64,000 nucleotides of DNA from an uncultured Hungatella sp. (GCA_910586845.1 CAJUJV010000005.1:12139-76138); one strand, 5' to 3'. Numbered from the stretch's first letter, positions 34,134 through 44,568 are shown. Made by a program: numbers and translations. The notes: a model not told the origin generated them from the sequence alone.

Positions 34134-36857
34134 ATGAAGGACTGGTATCAGTGTACGGGGGAGGAAGTTCTGGCCCGGCTGGAGAGCACAGGGCAGGGGC
34201 TGACGAAACGGCAGGCACAGGAGAGAAGAAAGCAGTTTGGCCCCAACGCTTTGAAGGAAGCGGGCAATAAACCGGTGTGGAGAGTATTTTTGGAACAGTT
34301 CCAGGACCTTCTGGTCATGATTTTAATAGGCGCAGCTCTGATTTCCATGGTGACGGACAATATGGAGAGCACGGTGGTGATCTTTGCCGTAATCACCCTG
34401 AATGCGGTCCTGGGCACGGTTCAGCATGAGAAGGCCAGAAAATCTCTGGAAGGCCTGAAGTCCCTGTCGTCCCCCCAGGCCGTGGTCATGAGAGACAGAG
34501 AGAAAGTCCAGATCCCGTCGCCGGAGGTAGTTCCGGGAGACGTGCTGTATCTGGAAAGCGGGGATCTGGCCGTAGCCGACGGGCGGGTTCTGGAGAGTGT
34601 TTCTCTCCAGGTGGATGAAAGTTCCCTGACGGGAGAGTCGGAGGCGGTCATCAAACAGAGCCGTCAGCTTTCCAGGGAGCTTCCCCTGGCCGACCGTACC
34701 AATATGGTCTACAGCGGCTCCCTCATAACCGGGGGCCGGGGCGTGATGGTGGTCACGGGAACGGGTATGGATACGGAGATCGGAAGGATCGCCTCCATGA
34801 TGAGCGGCACTCAGGAGAAAAAGACGCCTCTGCAGATAAGTCTGGATCAGTTTGGAAGCCGTCTGGCGGCAGCCATCATGGTTATCTGCCTGGTAGTTTT
34901 CGTTCTGGGCATATACAGGGGAATGACCATGCTGGACTCTCTTATGTTCGCCGTCGCCCTGGCGGTGGCGGCTATCCCGGAAGCTCTGGGATCCATCGTC
35001 ACCATCGTCCAGGCCATGGGAACTCAGAAAATGGCCCGGGAGCAGGCGATCATCAAAGATCTGAAAGCAGTGGAGAGTCTTGGGTGCGTGTCCGTGATCT
35101 GTACCGACAAGACAGGGACTCTGACTCAGAACCGGATGACGGTGGAACAGGTGGAACTGGACAAAAGACTGATGAGGCCGGAAGAGCTGGATCAGAAAAA
35201 AGATAGCCACAGACTTTTTCTGGAGATCTGCGTTCTGGCCAACGATGCCTGGATACCGGATGAGAGAGAGGCTGGTCAGAGGAGAGGAGAACCGACGGGG
35301 CGGCAGGGCAAGACCAGAGGCAGGGACTCTGCCGTATCCGGAGCAGGCAGTCCGGATTCCCGGCAGGAAGTGGGCGACGCCACGGAGCTGGCCCTCCTCC
35401 ATCTGGCCCGGTACAGGGGTATGTCGGCGGCGGCACTGAGGAACCGGTTCCCCAGGGGAAGGGAGATTCCTTTTGATTCATCCAGGAAGATCATGAGTGT
35501 GGTCTGCCATATGCCCGAGGGTCCGACGCTGCTGGCAAAGGGGGCCATGGATGTGCTTCTTGAGAGAAGCACCCGGATCCTGGACAGAGGTGAGGTCCGT
35601 TCCATCAGAATGTCCGACAAACGGGATCTGTCCCGCCTCTCCGACAGCTGTTCCGAAAAAGGACTGCGGGTTCTGGCCATGGCTTACCGCCCTCTAAAAG
35701 GGGAGGCATCTTCGCTGAACGATTTCGGACTGGAGAAAGACCTGATATTTCTGGGCATGGCCGCCATGATGGATCCTCCCAGGCCCGAGGCCAGAGAGGC
35801 AGTCATGGCCGCCCGGCGGGCAGGGATCCGCCCGGTGATGATCACAGGAGATCACAAGGTGACGGCCATGTCCATCGCCAGGCAGATCGGTATCTTGAGA
35901 GACGGGGAACAGGCGGTGACGGGAGCCCAGCTGGATGCCATGGACAGCCGGGAACTGGAGACGAGGACCCAGGACATCAGCGTCTATGCCAGAGTGTCCC
36001 CGGAGCATAAGCTGCGGATCGTGAAGGCGTGGCAGGCAAAAGGGAAGATCGCGGCCATGACCGGAGACGGGGTCAATGACGCCCCGGCTCTGAAGCAGGC
36101 GGACATTGGGGTGGCCATGGGACTGACGGGGACAGAAGTGTCCAAGGATGCGGCCTCCATGATCCTGGCTGATGACAATTTCGCCACCATCATAAAGGCG
36201 GTGTCCAACGGCAGAAATGTGTACCGGAATATCCGCAACGCCATCGAATTTCTTCTGTCAGGAAATATGGCGGGTATTTTCTGTGTGCTCTACACTACCA
36301 TAAAAGCTCTCCCCATGCCCTTTGTGCCGGTCCATCTCCTGTTTATCAATCTGCTGACAGACTCTCTGCCTGCCATCGCCATCGGCATGGAGCGGCCCGA
36401 GGGGGAGCTTCTGGACCAGCCCCCCAGAGACCCTTCACAGGGAATACTGACAAGGCGGTTTCTGAGAGATATCCTGATTCAGGGGGGATTGATAGCAGTC
36501 TGCACCATGTACGCCTACAGCGTGGGTCTGTCTCAGGGAGGCGCTGCCCTTGCCAGCACCATGGCCTTCGCCTCTCTGACTCTGGCGAGGCTGTTCCACG
36601 GATTCAACTGCCGCAGCGGACACTCTATTTTCTATCTGGGACTCTTCAGCAATCTCTATACGGTCATGGCCTTTGAGGCGGGAGTCCTGCTTCTGGCGGC
36701 GGTGCTCTTTGTGCCGGGACTCCAGGCGATGTTTGCGGCATCAGACTTAAAGCCGTGGCAGCTGGGGATCGTGGGACTCTGCGCTTTTCTTCCCACGGTG
36801 GTATTGCAGGCGTGGAAGGCGGTCAGAGAGATCCGCAGAAAGAGGAGGCGGTTTTAG
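34134..36857 (+). CDS. Cation-transporting P-type ATPase (SERCA/PMCA-like, probably Ca2+)
   Basis: A 907-residue P2-type ATPase exporting a cation, most likely Ca2+, at the cost of ATP. Visible parts are an N-terminal cation-ATPase segment, the actuator motif SLTGESEAV, the M4 segment AIPEALGSIV, the phosphorylation site CTDKTGTLT (D325), the nucleotide domain segment KGAMDVLLE and the hinge TGDGVNDAPAL, plus the usual C-terminal helices (FVPVHLLFINLLTDSLPAIAIG split across M6). A basic, low-complexity insert at about residues 375-410 (ERREAG-type, rich in Arg, Gly and Ser) interrupts the nucleotide-binding domain. The gene appears to have its own transcript, ending near the 36930 hairpin. 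Confidence 0.9.
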   Translation: MKDWYQCTGEEVLARLESTGQGLTKRQAQERRKQFGPNALKEAGNKPVWRVFLEQFQDLLVMILIGAALISMVTDNMESTVVIFAVITLNAVLGTVQHEKARKSLEGLKSLSSPQAVVMRDREKVQIPSPEVVPGDVLYLESGDLAVADGRVLESVSLQVDESSLTGESEAVIKQSRQLSRELPLADRTNMVYSGSLITGGRGVMVVTGTGMDTEIGRIASMMSGTQEKKTPLQISLDQFGSRLAAAIMVICLVVFVLGIYRGMTMLDSLMFAVALAVAAIPEALGSIVTIVQAMGTQKMAREQAIIKDLKAVESLGCVSVICTDKTGTLTQNRMTVEQVELDKRLMRPEELDQKKDSHRLFLEICVLANDAWIPDEREAGQRRGEPTGRQGKTRGRDSAVSGAGSPDSRQEVGDATELALLHLARYRGMSAAALRNRFPRGREIPFDSSRKIMSVVCHMPEGPTLLAKGAMDVLLERSTRILDRGEVRSIRMSDKRDLSRLSDSCSEKGLRVLAMAYRPLKGEASSLNDFGLEKDLIFLGMAAMMDPPRPEAREAVMAARRAGIRPVMITGDHKVTAMSIARQIGILRDGEQAVTGAQLDAMDSRELETRTQDISVYARVSPEHKLRIVKAWQAKGKIAAMTGDGVNDAPALKQADIGVAMGLTGTEVSKDAASMILADDNFATIIKAVSNGRNVYRNIRNAIEFLLSGNMAGIFCVLYTTIKALPMPFVPVHLLFINLLTDSLPAIAIGMERPEGELLDQPPRDPSQGILTRRFLRDILIQGGLIAVCTMYAYSVGLSQGGAALASTMAFASLTLARLFHGFNCRSGHSIFYLGLFSNLYTVMAFEAGVLLLAAVLFVPGLQAMFAASDLKPWQLGIVGLCAFLPTVVLQAWKAVREIRRKRRRF

Positions 36858-36929
36858 AGATTTTTTCCCGGTTGCGTTTCCGGGAAAAATATGTTACGCT
36901 AACTATAACGTTGCCGAAAGAGATGATGA

Positions 36930-38522
<1,593 letters not shown>

Positions 38523-38585
38523 CAGAATTTACCGGGGGCAGGAAGTGCTGGAGAGCAGCAGTCAGCTCCCGGCTTTAAAATTATA

Positions 38586-38632
38586 CGGGAAAAGGGTGTC
38601 GTAGTCAGGCGCCCTTCCTTTCTCCCGTTTTT
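38586..38632 (+). terminator. Intrinsic terminator of glpK
   Basis: An outer CGGGA/TCCCG stem and an inner AGGGTG/CGCCCT stem are followed by TTTTT. Confidence 0.8.
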
Positions 38633-38633
38633 C

Positions 38634-38760
38634 TCAGCCCGTCGGCCTCATGAATCCATTTCCCGCTCTCCAGTACTGGGCCGCGAGAACGCTGGAGCCT
38701 CCTATGATTCCCATACAGAAGATCTGTAAAAATTTCTGTCCTTCACCATTGTAATTTTCA
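38634..38760 (-). pseudogene. Relic of a MATE-family efflux transporter
   Basis: On the minus strand a short open stretch reads FLQIFCMGIIGGSSVLAAQ then YWRAGNGFMRPTG before a stop at 38634. The pattern of a glycine/serine-rich helix followed by AAQYW and a basic/glycine turn is characteristic of the second helix of MATE (NorM/DinF) transporters, where AQYWGKGD is usual. No other part of such a gene is found around it, so this is a decayed fragment. The rest of the 492-bp spacer between glpK and mgtC holds the glpK terminator, an AT-rich stretch and the mgtC promoter and leader. Confidence 0.45.
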
Positions 38761-38817
38761 TTTCTTCCATTCCCTTTCACTAAATAATTTAATAAATAAT
38801 TTAAAATTTATCAATAC

Positions 38818-38846
38818 TTGACGTATCCTGCCGAATATGGTAAGAT
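38818..38846 (+). promoter_or_regulatory. Sigma-A promoter of the mgtC-like gene
   Basis: TTGACG (38818-38823), a 17-bp spacer and TAAGAT (38841-38846). Transcription would begin near 38853, giving a leader of about 160 nt. Confidence 0.65.
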
Positions 38847-38876
38847 AAAAAAAGATTAATAATTACCTGTGAGATG

Positions 38877-38931
38877 AGAGCAGCAAGGTGATTTATGGGG
38901 AGAAGCCATAGATTTGCCTTGCTCTTTTTTT
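38877..38931 (+). terminator. Terminator hairpin inside the mgtC leader
   Basis: The stem GCAAGG (38883-38888) with CCTTGC (38917-38922), extended by AGA/TCT across a bulge, encloses a second stem TATGG/CCATA (38894-38910) and is followed by seven T residues. It lies between the promoter and the gene, so transcription must read through it. Confidence 0.75.
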
Positions 38932-39014
38932 CGCCATTTACAGACTGGCAAAATGAGACAAAAAAGAGGCGGGGAACGGTTTTCATGCTTCAGGAGAAAG
39001 GAAGAGGTGAGAGG

Positions 39015-39707
39015 ATGATAGATGGATTCCTGGCTGTGGCAGAAGGCTGGTCTACAGGGGCCATGATCATACGTATGGTCTCTGCTCTGGTCATCGGTAC
39101 CGTCATCGGCATCGACAGAGCGATCAAACGGCGGGGAGCCGGGATCAAAACCCATACTCTGGTATGTCTTGGAGCAGCCCTGGTGATGATGACCGGACAG
39201 TACATAAAGATGAACTTTGAAGGCAACATGGACATCGCCCGTATGGGGGCCCAGGTGATCAGCGGCGTCGGCTTTCTGGGAGTAGGAACCATTATTGTAA
39301 CAGGCAAAAATCAGATACGTGGACTGACTACAGCGGCAGGGCTGTGGGCATGTGCCTGTCTCGGCCTGGCAGTGGGGATCGGTTTTGTCAAAGGTGCGTT
39401 TATTACTCTGATCCTTGTGATGATCACATTAAAGGTTCTGACAAAGCTGGATTCGAAACTCCACATGTATGCCAAGGTATTCGATGTGTATGTAGAATTT
39501 CCAAATAACCAGAGCGTGTCCGAATTTATGGAAAGACTTCATAAGATGGAAGTGAAGATCTACAACATCGAGCTGAGCAAAAGCAAGATCAAAGGAGAAG
39601 GACCCAATGCGATCCTGTGCATCGAAGTAAACAGCCGCAGCAAGAGACGTAACGTCCTGGAAAGCATCCGGGGCATGGTGTGCGTAAAGTATATGGAAGT
39701 ATTGTGA
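39015..39707 (+). CDS. MgtC/SapB-family membrane protein
   Basis: I chose ATG 39015 (GAGGTG site); earlier in-frame ATGs lie within the leader hairpin. The 230-residue protein has the MgtC signature: GTVIGIDRAIKRRGAGIKTH, LVCLGAALVMMTGQY, ISGVGFLGVGTII and GLTTAAGLWACACLGLAVG, about four to five helices. A C-terminal soluble ACT-like domain follows (residues about 150-230: VYVEFPNNQSVSEFMERLH). Proteins of this family are linked to Mg2+ limitation and membrane energetics; the transported ion, if any, is not settled. The gene is separated from its promoter by a terminator-bearing leader, which suggests regulated read-through. Confidence 0.88.
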   Translation: MIDGFLAVAEGWSTGAMIIRMVSALVIGTVIGIDRAIKRRGAGIKTHTLVCLGAALVMMTGQYIKMNFEGNMDIARMGAQVISGVGFLGVGTIIVTGKNQIRGLTTAAGLWACACLGLAVGIGFVKGAFITLILVMITLKVLTKLDSKLHMYAKVFDVYVEFPNNQSVSEFMERLHKMEVKIYNIELSKSKIKGEGPNAILCIEVNSRSKRRNVLESIRGMVCVKYMEVL

Positions 39708-39750
39708 CGGAGAGATCCTGCGTCTACAATCAATAAAAAGGAGAGACGAT

Positions 39751-41184
39751 ATGAGTGAACTGCAGTATGATGTAACGATTATTGGAGGCGGCGTGACAGG
39801 GGCCGCCGTGGCCAGAGAGCTGTCCAGGTACCAGCTGAAGACCTGTCTGGTGGAGCGGGCGGAAGACGTGTGTTCCGGAACCTCCAAGGCCAACAGCGCC
39901 ATTGTACATGCCGGATATGACGCCGCCGTCGGTTCCGTTAAGGCGCGGTTTAATGTAGAAGGCAACCGCATCATGGGAGAGTTGTCCAGGGATCTGGATT
40001 TCGCGTTCCGCAGAAACGGCTCTCTTGTTCTGTGTTTCGCAGAAGCAGACCGTCCTGCCCTTCAGGCCCTCTATGAGAGAGGCGTGGCCAACGGGGTTCC
40101 GGATCTGAAGATCATAAGCGGTGATGAAGTGCGGGCCATGGAACCTAATGTGACCGATGAGGTGGTGGCAGCTCTTTACGCGCCCACAGGCGGGATCGTG
40201 TGCCCCTTCGGACTGACCATCGCTCTGGCCGAGAATGCCTGTGACAACGGAGTGGAATTCCGGTTCCTCACGGAGGTGACGGACATTAAGAAGATCGAAG
40301 GCGGCTATGAGCTGGCCGTCAGGGATCAGGCTGCCATCACTACCAGATACGTGGTCAATGCTGCCGGCGTCTATGCCGATGTGTTCCATAACATGGTATG
40401 CGGGGACAAGATCCATATCGTTCCCAGAAAAGGAGACTACTGTCTGCTGGATCAGGAGGCAGGAAAGCATGTGGACAAGACCATCTTCCAGCTGCCCGGC
40501 AAATACGGCAAGGGCATCCTGGTTGCCCCCACGATCCACGGCAATCTTCTGATCGGGCCTACAGCCGCGGATATTGATGACAAAGAAGGAACCTATACCA
40601 CGGCGGCAGAACTGGCAGAGGCCACGAAAAAGTCCGCCATCAGCGTAAAGAATATCCCCTACCGTCAGGTGATCACTTCCTTCTCGGGACTCCGGGCTCA
40701 CGAGACTCATGACGAGTTCATTATCGGAGAGAGCGCCGACGGATTCTTCGATGCGGCGGGTATCGAGTCTCCCGGTCTGTCCAGCGCGCCGGCTATCGGT
40801 ATCTATCTGGCAGAGCTGATCGCCGAAAAAGCGGGAGCGGAGAAGAAAGCAGACTTTATCGCCACCAGAAAAGGGATTCCTCATGTGTCCGCCATGAGCA
40901 GAGAAGAGCGGGCGGCTCTGATCAAAGAGCGTCCGGATTACGGGACCATTGTGTGCCGCTGTGAAAACGTCAGTGAGGGCGAGATCGTGGACAGCATCCG
41001 CCGCACGCTGGGAGCCAGGTCCTTAGACGGGATCAAGAGAAGAGTCCGTCAGGGCATGGGACGCTGCCAGGCAGGATTCTGTACGCCCAGGACCATGGAG
41101 ATCCTGTGCCGTGAAACAGGAATCCCCATGGAGAAAATCTGCAAAAACCAGCCCGGCTCTGAGATGATCACCGGAGAAGCATAG
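39751..41184 (+). CDS. FAD-dependent glycerol-3-phosphate dehydrogenase-like protein with BFD-type Fe-S domain
   Basis: First gene of a three-gene unit. The 477-residue protein begins with an FAD-binding Rossmann motif (VTIIGGGVTGAAVARELS) and has the DAO fold of GlpA/GlpO/LhgO-type oxidoreductases (KANSAIVHAGYDA, GDYCLLD, SFSGLRAHETHDEFIIG). The C-terminal 90 residues are a BFD-like [2Fe-2S] domain (CRCENV, GRCQAGFC). The product is expected to oxidise glycerol-3-phosphate to dihydroxyacetone phosphate and pass electrons to the partner flavoprotein. Annotations of LhgO-type 2-hydroxyglutarate oxidase exist for close relatives, but the neighbouring genes and upstream glpK favour G3P. GGAGAG precedes the ATG. 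Confidence 0.88.
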   Translation: MSELQYDVTIIGGGVTGAAVARELSRYQLKTCLVERAEDVCSGTSKANSAIVHAGYDAAVGSVKARFNVEGNRIMGELSRDLDFAFRRNGSLVLCFAEADRPALQALYERGVANGVPDLKIISGDEVRAMEPNVTDEVVAALYAPTGGIVCPFGLTIALAENACDNGVEFRFLTEVTDIKKIEGGYELAVRDQAAITTRYVVNAAGVYADVFHNMVCGDKIHIVPRKGDYCLLDQEAGKHVDKTIFQLPGKYGKGILVAPTIHGNLLIGPTAADIDDKEGTYTTAAELAEATKKSAISVKNIPYRQVITSFSGLRAHETHDEFIIGESADGFFDAAGIESPGLSSAPAIGIYLAELIAEKAGAEKKADFIATRKGIPHVSAMSREERAALIKERPDYGTIVCRCENVSEGEIVDSIRRTLGARSLDGIKRRVRQGMGRCQAGFCTPRTMEILCRETGIPMEKICKNQPGSEMITGEA

Positions 41185-41196
41185 GAGGAAAAGGAT

Positions 41197-42462
41197 ATGA
41201 CACATCATGATATCGTAATCATAGGCGGAGGTCCGGCAGGGTTATCTGCCGCAGCAGCAGCAAGAAAAGCCGGAATTCAGGACATCCTGATCCTGGAGCG
41301 CGACGGAGTACTGGGCGGTATCTTAAACCAGTGTATCCACAACGGTTTCGGACTTCATACCTTTAAGGAGGAGCTGACAGGACCGGAATATGCTGCCAGA
41401 TATATCGCCATGGTAGAGGAGGAGAAGATCCCGTACAAGCTGAATACCATCGTGGCCGACATCAGCAGAGACAGAGAAGTTACGTATATCAACAAAGAAG
41501 AAGGACTGGTGACGATTCAGGCGGGGGCCGTGATCCTGGCTATGGGCTGCCGTGAGCGCCCCAGAGGAGCCCTGAACACTCCCGGATACCGTCCGGCCGG
41601 CATCTATTCGGCAGGAACGGCCCAGCGCCTGATGAATATCGAAGGCTACTGCGTGGGAAAGGAAGTGGTCATCCTGGGATCCGGGGATATCGGACTGATC
41701 ATGGCCAGACGTATGACCCTGGAAGGCGCCAAAGTAAAGGTGGTAGCGGAACTGATGCCTTATTCCGGAGGACTGAAGAGGAACATCGTTCAGTGTCTCG
41801 ACGACTACGGCATCCCCCTGAAGCTGAGCCATACCATTATCAATATCGAAGGCAAAGAGCGTTTGACAGGCATCACCCTGGCAGAGGTCGATGCAAACCG
41901 CAATCCTATCCCCGGCACCGAGGAACATTACTCCTGCGACACGCTTCTTCTGAGCGTGGGACTGATTCCGGAGAACGAGCTGTCCAAAGGTGCAGGTGTA
42001 TCCATGAACCGGGTCACCTCAGGCCCCAACGTAGACGACCGTCTGGAGACCGAGGCTGAGGGCATCTATGCCTGCGGCAACGTACTCCATGTACACGACC
42101 TGGTTGATTTCGTGTCACAGGAGGCGGCTCTGGCAGGAGAAAATGCCGCCGCCTATGTGAAGAGCGGAAAGGCTGCCTCCACAGGCCGGAGAGTTCCCCT
42201 GATGGCGGAGAACGGAGTCCGCTATACGGTTCCTCAGGTTCTCAATGTAGACACCATGCAGGATACGGTGACCGTGCGTTTCCGCGTGGCCGATGTCTAT
42301 AAAGACCGTTATATTGCCGTATACTACGATGACAAACTGATCTCCAGAAAGAAGAAAAAGGTTCTTGCCCCCGGAGAGATGGAGCAGGTAGTCCTGAAGA
42401 AGAGCAGCTTTGCGGATTATCCGGAGATCGGCCGGATCAAAATTTGTACGGAGGTGGAATGA
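41197..42462 (+). CDS. NAD(P)/FAD-dependent oxidoreductase, partner of the G3P dehydrogenase
   Basis: A 421-residue pyridine-nucleotide-disulfide-type flavoprotein starting 12 bp after the preceding gene with a strong AGGAGG. The FAD motif is IVIIGGGPAGLSAAAAARKAG and the NAD(P) motif is VVILGSGDIGLIMARRM (positions 9-30 and about 155). EAEGIYACGNVLHVHDLVDFVS is the second FAD-binding segment. There is no redox-active CxxC at the usual place. In many Firmicutes this protein sits between a GlpA-like dehydrogenase and a DUF1667 protein, and the trio is thought to work as one G3P oxidising complex, probably delivering electrons to NAD+ or the membrane. Confidence 0.88.
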   Translation: MTHHDIVIIGGGPAGLSAAAAARKAGIQDILILERDGVLGGILNQCIHNGFGLHTFKEELTGPEYAARYIAMVEEEKIPYKLNTIVADISRDREVTYINKEEGLVTIQAGAVILAMGCRERPRGALNTPGYRPAGIYSAGTAQRLMNIEGYCVGKEVVILGSGDIGLIMARRMTLEGAKVKVVAELMPYSGGLKRNIVQCLDDYGIPLKLSHTIINIEGKERLTGITLAEVDANRNPIPGTEEHYSCDTLLLSVGLIPENELSKGAGVSMNRVTSGPNVDDRLETEAEGIYACGNVLHVHDLVDFVSQEAALAGENAAAYVKSGKAASTGRRVPLMAENGVRYTVPQVLNVDTMQDTVTVRFRVADVYKDRYIAVYYDDKLISRKKKKVLAPGEMEQVVLKKSSFADYPEIGRIKICTEVE

Positions 42463-42824
42463 TGGAAGTAAGGAATCTGATCTGTATCGGCTGCCCGCTG
42501 GGCTGCCCTGTGACAGTGACCATGGAGGGAGAGGATATCCAGGTAACAGGCAACACCTGTCCCAGAGGAGCAGATTATGCCAGGAAGGAAGTGCTGAGTC
42601 CCACACGTATCGTGACCTCCAGCATCCGTGTCAATGACGGTGTGATCGCCAGAGTGTCCGTAAAGACGAAAAATGATATCCCCAAATCCAAGATCTTTGA
42701 AGTGATGGATGAGATCCGCAATACCCGTGTGGATGCTCCCGTGACTATGGGCCAGGTCCTCATAAACGACTGTGCAGGGACCGGAGTGGAGATCATCGCT
42801 ACGAAGAGCGTAGAACGCGTATAA
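42459..42824 (+). CDS. DUF1667 protein, small cysteine-rich subunit of the G3P oxidation unit
   Basis: The start overlaps the upstream stop (ATGATGG), with GGAGGTGG just before it, so translation is coupled; ATG 42462 is an alternative. The protein of about 121 residues has cysteines in CIGCPLGC and CPRG that could bind an Fe-S cluster, followed by the DUF1667 core (VSVKTKNDIPKSKIFEVMDE, VLINDCAGTGVEIIATK). Its conserved association with the two flavoproteins suggests an electron-transfer subunit; no direct function is known to me. Confidence 0.88.
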   Translation: MMEVRNLICIGCPLGCPVTVTMEGEDIQVTGNTCPRGADYARKEVLSPTRIVTSSIRVNDGVIARVSVKTKNDIPKSKIFEVMDEIRNTRVDAPVTMGQVLINDCAGTGVEIIATKSVERV

Positions 42825-42837
42825 TCACGGCTGATGT

Positions 42838-42957
42838 CCGGCCTTCCGCTCCCCTTGACTGTGTTCTGTGCAGAAGACAGGCCGGGCGGCTGTGACTGCC
42901 CATATCAGATTTCGGTTTCCCGGCAGCAGCGGCCCCCCCTAGGCACTGCTGCTATGG
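42838..42957 (+). other. Hairpin-rich spacer between the G3P unit and the HAD gene
   Basis: Two inverted repeats are seen: CCGGCCT (42838-42844) with AGGCCGG (42879-42885), and a CCGGCA...TGCCGG pair enclosing GCAGCAG/CTGCTGC at about 42919-42965. Neither is followed by a T run. The spacer may slow or end transcription, but I cannot call a clear terminator or promoter. Confidence 0.35.
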
Positions 42958-42991
42958 GATGCCGGAGAAAACAAGAACAGAAAGGACTAAC

Positions 42992-43846
42992 GTGGATAAA
43001 AAAACAAGAACTGACGGAGAGAGTCAGGATCAGAAAAGGACCGATCTGCTGAAACAAATCGGTTTATTTGTGTTGGATATGGACGGCACATTTTATTTAG
43101 GAGACCATGTGATCGAAGGCGCGCTGGAATTTGTCCGCTATGTGGAAGGGACAGGGCGCAGAGTTTTGTTCTTCACCAATAATTCTTCCAGATCGCCCAG
43201 GGCTTATATGGAACGTCTGGCGGCCATGGGCTGTCCCATCGGGAGAGACCAGATCATGACTTCCGGAGATGTGACCATCGCATATCTGAAGACGGAATAT
43301 CCGGAAAAAACCGTATATCTTATGGGAACTCCGGCTCTGGAAGAGAGCTTTCTGGAGGAAGGGATCCGTCTGTGGAAGGAAGGAGAGCCCCGGCCCGAGG
43401 TGGTGGTCGTGGGATTTGACACCACGCTGACCTACGAGAAACTGGACAGGGCATGTACTTTTATCAGGGAGGGTTCCATATTTCTGGCGACCCACCTGGA
43501 CATCAACTGCCCCGTGGAAGGCGGTTTTATGATCGACTGCGGATCCATCTGTGCCGCTATAGCTCTGTCCACTGGAAAAGAACCCAGATACTTGGGTAAA
43601 CCCTTCAGAGATACCGTAGACATGATACTGCTTCATACAGGAGAAAAGAGAGAACGGGTGGCATTCGTAGGCGACCGGCTGTATACGGATGTGGCCACCG
43701 GAGTGGACCACGGCGCCAACGGTTTTCTGGTGCTGACGGGGGAGACGAAACTGGAAGATCTGGAAAATTCCAGAGTACAGCCGGATGCGGTCTATGAGTC
43801 TCTGGGGGAGATGAAAGAACTGCTGGAGCGCACGGAAGAGTCTTAA
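42992..43846 (+). CDS. HAD-IIA phosphatase (NagD / glycerol-3-phosphate phosphatase-like)
   Basis: I prefer GTG 42992, which has AAAGGA at the right distance; the ATG at 42959 lacks a site and lies in a hairpin. The protein of about 284 residues has HAD motif I LDMDGTFYLGD (nucleophile and acid Asp), motif II FFTNNSSRSPRAYM, the IIA cap with VVVGFDTTLTYEKL, motif III GKP and motif IV FVGDRLYTDV. This class removes phosphate from small substrates such as nucleotides, sugar phosphates, phosphoglycolate or glycerol-3-phosphate. The position after a G3P oxidation unit makes a G3P-linked or salvage role attractive but unproven. Its 3' end overlaps the convergent gene by 4 bp. Confidence 0.85.
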   Translation: MDKKTRTDGESQDQKRTDLLKQIGLFVLDMDGTFYLGDHVIEGALEFVRYVEGTGRRVLFFTNNSSRSPRAYMERLAAMGCPIGRDQIMTSGDVTIAYLKTEYPEKTVYLMGTPALEESFLEEGIRLWKEGEPRPEVVVVGFDTTLTYEKLDRACTFIREGSIFLATHLDINCPVEGGFMIDCGSICAAIALSTGKEPRYLGKPFRDTVDMILLHTGEKRERVAFVGDRLYTDVATGVDHGANGFLVLTGETKLEDLENSRVQPDAVYESLGEMKELLERTEES

Positions 43847-44532
43847 GGCCGTTTGTATTCAAAGGCATACTCCAGAAAGCGGATCATGGCTTCCCCGTGG
43901 TCCGTGTAGGAAAACACCATAAGGCAGTGAGGGGCAGTCTGGCCGGAGGCTGCCTTTTTTGTGAAGCGGGAGCCGTCCAGACTGACGGCACAGGCCTTTT
44001 CTGCCCCGTCAGGGCCCTGGCCGTAATAGAGCTGATCCTTCAGGAGAGAGAGGAGATGGTCGGGAAGAAATTCTTCCAGATCCATCAGGGGGAAGCTATG
44101 GCTGTAGTATTCGGCCAGATCCGGCGTGGTGACCAGAAAATCCAACTCTCTGGCAGAGATATAGGCCATGATCTTTCCCTGGCTTGCCGTGTGATAGTCA
44201 AAAGAGGAACCAGGCTCTACATAGAGGCTGTCGTCAAAGATCACCTGCTGATCAGGAGTCAGTTCCAGCTCTGCGGAGAAATCCCTGGCGATGGTCCCGG
44301 CAGGAAACAGATTTTCATCGTCATTGGTGAAGAAGCCTTCCAGAACTGTCTCCCGGCGGGTCTGCAGCCAGGCATCCCTGATAAAAAAGCCTGCAAGGCA
44401 CAGGCACAGAAGGATAAACGCATACCCTCTGTAATAATCCAGGACAAACCGGACCTTCTGCCGGAAGGGGAGTCTCTTAAGTGTCTGTCGGTCCTGGATA
44501 AAACTTTGTCTGATCTTATCTGAAAATTTCAT
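43843..44532 (-). CDS. Membrane-anchored protein of unknown function, paralogue of the gene at 55884-56567
   Basis: A 229-residue protein with a basic amphipathic N-terminus (QTLKRLPFRQKVRFVLDYYRGY), one membrane helix (AFILLCLCLAGFFIRDAW) and an extracellular domain of about 170 residues. The layout, including the helix-YY-(R/K)-x-(Y/H) segment before the membrane helix and a middle segment on what the cell does with acidic DLAEYYS/DLDVIMAD strands, matches the product of 55884-56567. Both paralogues are encoded near DUF624 genes. No family function is known to me; the paired context suggests an envelope or transport accessory role. Confidence 0.75.
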   Translation of the reverse strand: MKFSDKIRQSFIQDRQTLKRLPFRQKVRFVLDYYRGYAFILLCLCLAGFFIRDAWLQTRRETVLEGFFTNDDENLFPAGTIARDFSAELELTPDQQVIFDDSLYVEPGSSFDYHTASQGKIMAYISARELDFLVTTPDLAEYYSHSFPLMDLEEFLPDHLLSLLKDQLYYGQGPDGAEKACAVSLDGSRFTKKAASGQTAPHCLMVFSYTDHGEAMIRFLEYAFEYKRP

Positions 44533-44559
44533 AAAATATCTCCTTGTTCTGGAAGATTG

Positions 44560-44568
44560 TGTTATACT
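44560..44568 (+). promoter_or_regulatory. Extended -10 promoter of the first DUF624 gene
   Basis: TGTTATACT is an extended -10 element 43 bp before the ATG. TTGTTC lies only 13 bp upstream, too close to act as a normal -35. Confidence 0.35.

Noticed and set aside
36865..36891. TTTTTCCCGG...CCGGGAAAAA inverted repeat as a terminator of the P-type ATPase gene.
   Set aside because: The T run is on the 5' side and the A run on the 3' side for either strand, the wrong polarity for an intrinsic terminator. It may be a structure of unknown use.
38848..38940. A known Mg2+ (M-box), Mn2+ (yybP-ykoY) or NiCo riboswitch before mgtC.
   Set aside because: The leader before the terminator is only about 80 nt and lacks the conserved loops I can recall for these classes.
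42834..43052. A 72-codon open frame in the spacer before the HAD phosphatase gene.
   Set aside because: It overlaps the hairpins and the HAD gene in another frame and has no recognisable protein features.
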